Below are positions 55,527 to 64,000 of a stretch of DNA of 64,000 bases, piece by piece (positions within the stretch are counted from its first letter, which is position 1; the number at the start of each line of letters is the position of its first letter). The position numbers and the translations under genes are program-made. Source of the stretch: Cryptomeria japonica (Eukaryota > Streptophyta > Pinopsida > Cupressales > Cupressaceae); NCBI RefSeq assembly GCF_030272615.1, contig NC_081414.1, forward strand, positions 47,174,501 through 47,238,500. The letters are read 5' to 3'. The notes beneath the pieces are model-generated. The model was given only the letters and a program-made list of their open reading frames with translations. It was not told where the DNA came from and did no database searches.

Positions 55527-58500
55527 ATGGCATCTAAGATCCAAGACCCCATTGTTGTCACTAATATAGAAAAGCCCTCACTAAAATACTCTATGACTCC
55601 CAAAATTGCATCTGAACCGGATGACAAGACTGCTTTTTCACTCATCCCGGATTGAGTCTTGTTAGTCGAGGATGTGAGATTCTTCACAAAATTTCGTGTT
55701 GAAGAACTCGATCATGTTGAGATCAAGGATGCATAGGATGAATTGTGCACAAATGGTAAAATGGATAACAAGTATGAGCATATCAAAATCAAGGGATTGA
55801 ATGAAGCCCTAACCTATCCCCGTGTGTTCAAACCCTAGTGGTTCAAGTTTGTACTAAGCCGAGTGCATGATGATTTCATGTGGCTACAAGAGCAACTGTT
55901 TAAGATCACTAAAGAAATCATTCATCTGATCACCGATTACCCTATCTATGATCATGCTCGAGCACAAAAAATGATATCACAGAAGGAATTGATCAGTTTG
56001 ACTAGAGTTGAATCGGATTACAAAGGTCTGAAGTTGAACAATGTTACTGATCCTGAACTCAAATTCGCCATCAGAGTAATTGGTTACTATTTCTTCCAAT
56101 CGGCAAGGGAAAATAGTGTACCTTGTGTAGTAGTGGACTTAGCATACAAAATTGTTAAGAAAGGCATGAAAGTTGACTTGTGTGAAGTATTGCTGAAGAA
56201 CTTGTTTGAAAATCTGAACACAATCAGGAAGCCGAAGAAGAACAACTCAACAAACACTCTAAAATTTGGATCACTACTTGTGTGTATGTTTTTCTACTTT
56301 GAGAAGTTTTTTCCAACAGTCGGTAAAGTTGTTTGGGAACTACACCGACCAATCACCCATCAAATCAATGACTTCATCAAGAAGTTAGGTGATAACTTTA
56401 ATGATATAATGGATGATTACTTCAGCAAGTTCCAAGAAAAAATGCATAATAGGTACCGAATTCCACCACAGCTGGTCGAAAAATACAAAGATGAAATATG
56501 TTTTGAGGTAGACACTAATTACTATTATGTGAATGTTGTGGAACCGAGGACTCAATCTTTGTCACCTATGGGTTACAAGATTGATTTTGATATCACACAA
56601 CAACAAATCGATGCCTATTTGTCATTGCCAAGGCATACTACCGAGCTGAGGTATGGAACCTATGAAGAAAGGAAAGAAAAAGTAAAAATGAGCATTGTAG
56701 TACCTAAGGCTACAAGAAAAGCTAAAAAGATAATTAAGGCATTAGCTGAGAAATTTGGAGAAGAGTCTTCCTCCACACCTATCAAAGGAGTTCTAGCCAT
56801 CATCGAAGAGGAGACAGAAGCCCAAGAAGTAGCCATAACACTTAGCACCAAATTGCCTAAGGGAAAAGTGTTGAAGAGAAAGAAATAGGACACTTCAATG
56901 GCTCTACCGACCCCTCCAACAAAGAGACCTACCACAAGGGCATCTGCTGCATCACCGAGTAAGAAACAAAAGACTGTTGTTGTTCCTAAGGTAACTAGAA
57001 CTTACAAGAAATCTACTCGGCGACTCATTTTGCCAAAAGAGTCGAGTGATACCGAATCTGAAGATGCAAATAAATTTCAGATTGTGAAAAGCAAGAAGGT
57101 AGATGTACATAGTGTAGAAATTTTTTGTACTAATCTAAAGGAATATGGTGGATTTGGTGGATTCCGATTTGTTAAATATGAATCCAGATCAACTGATGAA
57201 AAGAGGCAAATTGAAGAAGCTGTCATTTGTACACTTCTCAAATTCTGAATGGTACCATTAGAAGTATGTAATTCTATTCCTAAGGAATTATATGCACATA
57301 TTGAAACCAGATGGCAATATGCCCTAGACTCGGAGAAACAAATCAAAGAAAGAAGTTTGGTGCATCTCTTTCCTAATATGTCAGTTGATGAAATAAAAGA
57401 ACATCTGACAAACAGCCAAACTCAATTTACAGTAAAATAGAAGGCCTTGAAATTGATGAATGGCCTGTATATAGAGGTAGAGAAGGAAACAAAGGAGCAA
57501 TGGAAGACCATCTTTTGAAGAAAGAATGCTGGTGAACAATCTACAGTGGAAATAGTCGATGTCACCAAGCAAGACCCTGTAGACACCATTCAAATAGATG
57601 AAGATATCATGGATGCAGAGGCACCTGAACAAGAAATGATAGAAGGCAATGCTTATGCAAAACTTGTCTCAAGTGAATCTATTTTGGAACAAGTTCAGCC
57701 TTACCCACCGATCAATCAACCTGCTACAACCGAAGCTCCTCAAGCTACAGGAGAAGGCACCGAAGGTCAAAAGTCTACAGCAAAAGGTACTTCACAAGAA
57801 CCAACCTCTCAGGAACCTTCTAGCACAGAAAATGTTACAGCTGAGACACCCAGCACCAAGACACCGAAGGACACTACCGAGGCTAAAGAAATTGACAAGA
57901 GTGTTGTCTCTATCGATCAACCTACTGAGGGTCCTCAAGCCTGTCAAACTATAGTAGTGGTTCACCCAGTGAAAGGTAAAGAAAAGAAGTTGAAAAAGCA
58001 TAGTTTTAAAATTGATTTATCAAAATCGATAGTGTTGCCCAATGTAGACATCTCCAAACTAAAAGGGCAAGCACTCAATGAATTCGGTAAACTGTGCAAA
58101 GCAAAGGCTGAACAGGAGAAGCAATTGGCCATTCAGAGGAAGAATAAAGTACTTCAGAAGGTAAAGACCTTACTATTAGATATGCTACCTTCAGCAATAG
58201 AATCAACCGATGCAGCCATCCATATTCAATTGGATGAACTCCTCAATCAGATTGAGACATCTGGAGTAGATGCATCCGAATACTTGAGCAAACTAAAAGA
58301 CAAGGAGCTAACTTCTAAAACGATAGAGGAAGTACAGAAATCAATTGTTGTTGGCAAGGTAAAACTTGTCAAATTTATTGCTAAGTTGTCCCCTCAACTC
58401 AAGAACATTCTTTCATTATTTCAGAAACTCTGCACATTTTCTTTATTTCTTAAGGACATTTAGAATAAAACAGAAGCAATTGAGAAAGAGATCACCAATC

Positions 58501-58865
58501 TCTCAAATAAGTTGACCCCCGAGTCAAATTCAGTTTAGAACTTTTATACTAAGCTCCAACAGCTCATGGCTCAACAATTGGAACCGAGGAATGAAGAACA
58601 CAAGATCAGGATGGACATAATGACACTTCAAACATTATTCCTTCCTCATCCTTCATCCGTTCAAGAACAGCTAAACCGAGCCACTTCTCTCTCTACTACA
58701 AAAGAAGGAAGCACTCTAGATGGCCTAATTTCATTATTGGCTGATATTAATGCACATAATTCTTTAATGGATAGTGTCAAGGATGCACTTTCTATCACCC
58801 TCGCCGATGCCCAGACAAAGTACAAATCCATTTTTGATCAGTTGCCACCTCCCAATGGTAACTAA
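55527..58865 (+). pseudogene. Element F cargo ORF, ~1,112 residues, unknown function, nine in-frame stops
   Basis: One frame from ATG 55527 to TAA 58863-58865 without frameshift. Internal stops: TGA 55653, TAG 55734, TAG 55836, TAG 56886, TGA 57246, TAG 57438, TGA 57516, TAG 58461, TAG 58536. Codons ~100-350 form a compact domain (FMWLQEQLFKITKEIIHLI, NNVTDPELKFAIRVIGYYFF, ENSVPCVVVDLAYKIVKKG, KFGSLLVCMFFYFEKFFP) that looks globular and helical. A basic nuclear-localisation-like stretch (KRPTTRASAASPSKKQKT, ~codon 462) follows, then an acidic and Thr/Pro/Glu-rich disordered part (~680-810). The C-terminal ~300 codons are Lys/Leu-rich helical. It weakly resembles uncharacterised plant transposon-borne proteins; I cannot name a family. 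It sits between gag and the 3' LTR, same strand. Confidence 0.7.
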
Positions 58866-59200
58866 ATTTTGATGTTTGTCTAAAAGGGAGAGTATATCAG
58901 AGTATATCTTCAGGAGTGTATAGTATTCAAAGAATCAAACAACCAGAGTGCAGTATACAAGGGGAGTATACCTAGCAGAGAATGAGTAGAATATGTAGAG
59001 TATACCGAGTAGTGAACCAAGCATGAACAAAGGAAATAACAGTGATTACAGAGTTTTGTACAACATATTGATAAGAGGAGTATATTTGATTATACTATTT
59101 CAATGACTAATGTATATACTGCATGTTTAGTCAATTTTTTAATACAGATTTTTGAGTAATGACTTTGAAAGTAGTTTTGTCAAACATCTCAACTAATGTC
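58866..59200 (+). other. 3' region of element F with GAGTATA repeats
   Basis: Several copies of AGAGTATAT/GAGTATACC at 58890-59010 lie between the cargo stop and the polypurine tract. No ORF. A first purine run AAAAGGGAGAG (58882) may be a secondary tract. Confidence 0.5.
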
Positions 59201-59212
59201 AAAAGGGGAGAT
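59201..59212 (+). other. Polypurine tract of element F
   Basis: AAAAGGGGAGAT ends immediately before TGTTACTAC of the 3' LTR. Confidence 0.85.
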
Positions 59213-60384
59213 TGTTACTACTTATAAAATTGCCATTAGTTTTATATACAAAGTCATTCTATATTCTAGTTGGTTAATATTACCGAATCATGTAGTCGGT
59301 ACACACAGAGAAGTCGGTATGAATAGTCTAGTCGGTTACAGAAGGATAATAGTCACAAAGCCCAGTATACACTGAGCTGTCTACTGAGTGTTATTTCATG
59401 TCTACCGAGCAGTAAAGATAATACACTGAGTTGATATACACCGAGTGAAATGTGTTACCAGATTCATTGAACTTGGACACACATATGAAAACATGTTACA
59501 AGATCGAGGCACATAGAACCGTTATCACATTGGAAATTGCACATACAGATTTTGTATAATTTTGAGGTCATCTAACCAATGAAATATTTTGCATGGTTAT
59601 TTATTCAAGAAATCATGTTTGTAAGTTTGAAGCAATGAATCAGATAACCGACATAAGAAGTCTATTTATATAGCATGAATTTAGGGTTAGAAACAAAGAT
59701 GTGAATGTGAGAAATGTGTGTGCATGTGTGTATGAAGCAAGACTTATGTGATATATGATAAATCACAGAGTATTATGACTGTTACAGAGGCACAGAGGTC
59801 ACCGAGAAGGTTATCAGAGAACAGTCAAGGAACAAAGTAAACAGAAGGTTTTACCGAGTTACTTTATGAGTTACCGAGGTATGCTATAGGCAAGGTAATC
59901 TTATTATGAGCACGTAGAATCTGCTACAGCATTTCAGATGTAAAGTTGCAGATATTTGTAATGATTCTATTGTAATATTTTGAAGTTGTAAGAGAAACCT
60001 TTAACAGGGTAAAAGACTCTAACCAAGTCTATAAATTGTAAATCTTTTAACCAGGTGCTACACTTATATAGTGTTGTAAAATCCTTTAGCAAGGTAGATC
60101 TAACTGATCTAGCTCTAACCGAGCACTCTTTATTATTGCAGTAGTGAAGTTGTGGGTGCCATCCCCACCATAGTTTTTCTCTCTAACCAAGAGTTTCTGT
60201 GTGACCAAAATATGTGTTATGGAGTGAATCATGTATGAATGTTATCTGTTGATTATAATTTTGTTTTATGTTACTGCACTATTCTATTTATGTAAAACAG
60301 TAAGGTTATTAAAAAAGAAAAGTTTTGGAGTACTGATTCACCCCTCCCCTCTCAGTACATTAGCTTTCTATATTGGGCCTAACA
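59213..60384 (+). repeat. Element F 3' LTR
   Basis: 1172 bp, partner of 52355-53570, with a 44-bp internal deletion near 60109. Followed by TAAAT at 60385-60389. Confidence 0.93.
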
Positions 60385-60389
60385 TAAAT

Positions 60390-63300
60390 GACAAGCTATG
60401 TTTCCAGTTTCAGGCTCCTACCATTCCGTTTAATCGGTTTTCATAAGGCTTCATTTAGCCATTGCTTTCAGTTATCTGTACTTTCAGTGCTATATCAGTT
60501 AAAGTAGCTATTTTTATGAGCGCGCCATTTGCATCCAGTCAGGCTTTTGGTTAAACTGAGAATTCAAAGATTTAGTATGTACTTCAAGGTACCTGTGTTT
60601 AAAATTTGAGGGCCTACGGAGGTCATTTGGTATTTTGAGAAAGGCATCATGTGTTGCCAGAACATTGACTTCATCAGGTCCGCAATGTCGACAAAGCCAG
60701 TTGGTCATTTTCACCAATTAATATCTCTTCGCTCGGGATTGGTCTTGAGAAACCATTTGGTAGATTTCATCCTTGTATATCAGAGTACACACATGTCAGA
60801 TGGTGAGGTCCAGAAAGGTGTTTTGACCACTTTGAAAATTACATCTTCGCGATTAAATGCGAAAATGTGGCGTAATTGCCTGAAAGTTGCAAAACTCAGT
60901 CTGATGATCCGAAAATGGTGTCGATCAATTCCAGAGGTATTTTTAAGGTTCGTCAGGCATTCTAAAGGTCAGTTGCATGGAAACAAAAAAAAATTTAGTC
61001 GGACCCACTTTGGGGCCCGACCTGGCTCATGCCCATGCATTAATTTTTAATGGCAAAATGGTTTTAGAAAAGGCATTAAAACTTCAATGAATTCCAGATT
61101 GGTATGTGCAGACCCAAGTCCATGTAACTTTGCCAATGTCCCCTCTGTTGTGGGAGTCAACAATGAAAATGCATTTTAATTTTTAAACAACAAATTCAGT
61201 ATGGTGGTGAAACGCTAGATTGGAGGTTGAAAAGAGGCATTGAAGTTTTTATTTGGAATTTTTAGCAATTGCAGCCCATTAAAACATGTTTTAGCAAATT
61301 CCATTAGCAAGCATCAAAACTCCATGCAAAGACATTGTGTCAGGTAGAGTGTGGCATGGTTTTATGTCTCCAGCGAATGCAAATGTCAAACAAGAACCAT
61401 ATTCCTCCTTCCTCACGTGCCTCCTTATCCTTCTCAGCTAGTGGTGGTGTTTGAACAACGGCATTTTAAATTCAGCAAATGCAATGGTGTGGTTTAAAAA
61501 CAAATTGATACTTCCCAGCAAATGCAACGGCTGGCACAAAGCCAGATTCCACAACCTTCCCAACATCCTCATTATGTGTTATGTTTGGGAGGCATTGAAG
61601 TTGTAGCAAATTCAATTTAACAGAGCTTCCCTCCTCCCTCACGTTGCATTGTAAAAGCATGGGAACTTTTAAGCAAGTGCAATCAGCAGCTAAAGCTTCT
61701 CCCACACAGCAGGTAAAAGATAAGTCCTTCAGCAAAGTGCAATGGTAGGTGTATGCGCAAATTCCACAACTTCTGCCAGCATTTTTCCTCATGGGGGCAG
61801 CGTTAAACAATTTTATAAACTCTCAGGCAAATGAAAAGGTTTTGGCCAATCTTCTTTCTACTGTGTGTGGTAGTTGAACAACAAACCATTGAAACTTTAA
61901 TCAAATGCAAGTGGCAAAGGCTTCAAATGCAAATGGCATGTAGAGTGTGGCGTGAGGATGGAGTTTAAGCATTAAGAAGGTTTCAGACCAAAGGCTCTAT
62001 GAAAAGACTCAAAAAAAAATTTCAAAAATGCATTCCCAAGAAGATGCATATATCCCACATTGGCTGTGGACGAGAAAATTTTAATATATAAAAGAAATAC
62101 TCCACACTACCATAGTGTCAAAGCTTTGGGCTTTTGACACAAGGTGTCAGATGGGTGCCCAAGTAGACCCCACGTGCATGCATGGATCCCAAGGTGACCA
62201 AAGGAGGTTGATAGATGGCAACATGTGGACCCCACGTAGGCATGCTTCTCGAGGAAAACCGATGAAATTTTGCAAAGACAGGCTAACTTAACCAATGAGC
62301 AAGTTTGGAAAGGATCGACGGATGGTGTGACTTCACGAAGGTGAGATGCACGAAGGATAACGGTTGTGAAATGGCGAAAAGCCCAAGGTGAAATGCAGGA
62401 GTTAAAGATTGTGCAAGTTCGAGATGATCAACGATGGGCGTGGTTTCGTGAGGTGAAGTTGCACGTTGGTTACCGTCTGCGAAATGGCGAAAGCCAGGTG
62501 GGGCTCAGGTGGCAGGTCCAGTCAGAGGTCCAGCAGGCGGGTCCCATCCCAGTGGCGGTGATGTGATGCACATGTGGCCTACAAGTCGATAGACAAGCAA
62601 GTGGACATGTGGCAGTGATGAGGTGTCAGTTGGGTGGCACCCAGTAGACCCTGTGAACCAATCAGAGGTTGCCACGTGGCAAAGCGTCAAAGCACAAAAG
62701 GGCCAAAAATCAAAGTTAAATTCAGTTTATTATATAGTTGAAACTATATTGAAAATTCAAAAATTTAAATGATTGTGCACATGTGAAGAATTAATTTTAA
62801 CAAATATGGGATATTTCGAGAGCAGTTTCTACAGGAAAGAAGAAGGTAAAGAATTTCAATTAGAGAAAATAGAAACCTGGCAATTTTGATTGCAGATCTG
62901 ATCTTTCCCTCCTCTTCTTATTCTCAATTCTTCTCATTTGTAAGGGTTCCAGAAATTTGGAGAATGGCTCCATATTTTCATGGCTTCCAATTCTGAGTTC
63001 TTTTCAAAATTGTATAGGGCAATGTCCTTTTCCATTGAATAGAGTTTGATTCATGCTATAGGTGTTATTTGTTGTAGGTTCTTGTGTATGTAAGGCATGC
63101 ACAAATTCACATAGAATTTGTCTCTGAAGTGTATCTTCTTTTTATTCAAATTTGATTCTTAAGGAGGACCAAGTTTGTCATAAACAGTTGTATCTGTGAG
63201 TGTAATGCTTGTTTGTAGGTAATCTTCAAGGAAGATTTTAAACTATGTGAGCAAACATTAATAAAATAAGGTCCATGCTTATGGATCTGATATTTTCTAT

Positions 63301-63827
63301 GGATAAGCTTAGTAATGCATTATGTAAGGCATTAATGCAGAAAGATTTCATGATGAAGATGGATTTGCAATGAGTGATTTTACTTATAGTTTGATGTATG
63401 AATCTGTTGCCCTTGGATAAGGCACTGATCTTGCAATTAAGGGGGTTCTCAAACCAATTTAAAATCCAATCAGAATATCTTTAGTTTATGTTATGTTTTG
63501 AAATGTTTCATCTATCTCATGCTCAAGCATAGTTGAGTTTTATGTGTAGATCTAGCCCATCTGCAATAAACTACTTGTTTTAGAGCCCCAGTGAGATCTA
63601 TCTACTTTTGGTGATGCTGCTTTGTTTGTAATGGGTCTGATTCAATGCATCACAGGTAAACCCACCTAGGTTTTGCAGAGCCTGAAGAGAAGAAGGATCT
63701 AAACATCCTTGTTAGTTGGTCCAGTTAATCCTATTGAATCATAGTTGAGGTTGGGTGCCTTTTAATATTTGGTTGTAGGTTATACTGGTTGCTGATTTTT
63801 GTTGTTCAGCATAAAAAGGAACCAACA
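60390..63827 (+). repeat. Element G: remainder of the long LTR, ending at a PBS
   Basis: Non-coding. It contains irregular AGCAAATGCAATGG-like words (about 61370-61930), GTGGACCCCACGT-type repeats (62150-62240), and a second TATA-like site at 62727 followed by a C/T-rich tract. It ends GGAACCAACA at 63827, three bases before a PBS-like sequence. ORFs here are short and without domains. The second TATA leaves open that this is a different LTR from the one starting at 45749. Confidence 0.45.
62727..62736 (+). promoter_or_regulatory. Putative TATA box
   Basis: TTATTATATAG, with CCTCTTCTTATTCTCAATTCTTCTC about 180 bases downstream, resembles the initiation region of a plant LTR. Confidence 0.35.
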
Positions 63828-63830
63828 AAA

Positions 63831-63848
63831 TGGCGACTTTGCTGGGGA
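63831..63848 (+). other. Primer-binding site of element G
   Basis: TGGCGACTTTGCTGGGGA closely resembles the TGGCGACTCCGCTGGGGA type PBS I associate with plant Tat/Ogre gypsy elements. The interior of G continues beyond the window. Confidence 0.65.
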
Positions 63849-64000
63849 ATTGCTGGATAAGAATTTCTTAATTTCATATCTAGCTAGTTTGTCCATTGTG
63901 TATGCATAGAGTTTTGAAATTGAATTTTATGTTAGAGAATGTTCCTTGTTCTGGATCTATAGAATGATATGTGTTTCATGTCATATTTTATGAAGGAGTA

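Larger units (their letters stand above)
52355..60384 (+). mobile_element. Element F: 8-kb copia-primed LTR element lacking pol, with large cargo ORF
   Basis: LTRs are 52355-53570 (1216 bp) and 59213-60384 (1172 bp), TGTTACTAC...CCTAACA, flanked by TAAAT. It has an exact iMet PBS (53573-53584) and a polypurine tract (59201-59212). The interior encodes a coiled-coil and zinc-knuckle gag-like protein (53633-54979) and, after a 547-bp non-coding gap, a 1,113-codon frame of unknown function (55527-58865). No protease, RT, RNase H or integrase motif exists in any frame, so it was mobilised in trans. LTRs differ by a 44-bp deletion in the 3' copy and several percent substitutions, nearly all transitions. 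Confidence 0.93.

Noticed and set aside
61472-62690. Several ORFs of 60-112 codons near the right end
   Set aside because: They lie in LTR-like sequence with short G-box-like repeats and none has a recognisable domain or matching neighbour frame.

Overview
The window reads as nuclear DNA of a seed plant, most likely a conifer or other gymnosperm. I infer this from the AT-rich sequence, the absence of any intact host gene, the plant-specific families present (plant mobile domain, plant L1 LINE with RNase H, chromovirus, iMet-primed copia elements), and the dense nesting of moderately old LTR elements. Species cannot be assigned. All 64 kb is best explained as transposable elements inserted into one another. 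Nearly every coding region is broken, so most entries are pseudogenes.

Layout. (1) 1-2823: LTR debris, including a possible copia LTR end with a primer-binding site at 1083. (2) 2841-30560: a plant L1-type LINE with ORF1 (DUF4283-like) and ORF2 (endonuclease, reverse transcriptase, zinc-binding region, RNase H). It was split twice. Element A (3462-16495, minus, 1553-bp LTRs, TSD ACTGG) sits in ORF1. A Ty3/gypsy chromovirus, element B (19308-27157, minus, TSD CCTTT), sits in ORF2. Element A has no pol. Its sense strand carries a ~948-codon Gln/Pro-rich ORF, and its antisense strand carries a plant mobile domain (PMD) ORF. (3) 30561-37055: an unidentified decayed coding remnant, a complete 347-bp TRIM with 118-bp LTRs at 33480-33826, and LTR-like debris. 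(4) 37056-45331: pieces of related minus-strand gypsy elements (D, D-prime, C), one junction joining integrase of one copy to gag of another. (5) 45332-45741: 5' end of a copia-like element E. (6) 45749-63848: sequence interpreted as a very long Tat/Ogre-like LTR (G) ending at a primer-binding site at 63831. It is interrupted by a nearly intact Ty1/copia element H (about 46724-51702, flanked by a 281-bp duplication) and by element F (52355-60384, TSD TAAAT), a copia-primed element without pol.

How the parts relate. A and F are the most unusual items. Each keeps LTRs, PBS and PPT and a structural ORF, lacks reverse transcriptase and integrase, and carries a large extra ORF next to its 3' LTR: antisense PMD in A, and a sense ~1,112-codon ORF of unknown function in F. 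Both must have been mobilised in trans. Both cargo ORFs keep a single frame over 1.8 and 3.3 kb although they contain 12 and 9 internal stops, all TAG or TGA. This points to C-to-T decay at methylated CG/CHG sites rather than indel decay. Percent divergences and boundaries below are counted by eye and approximate.
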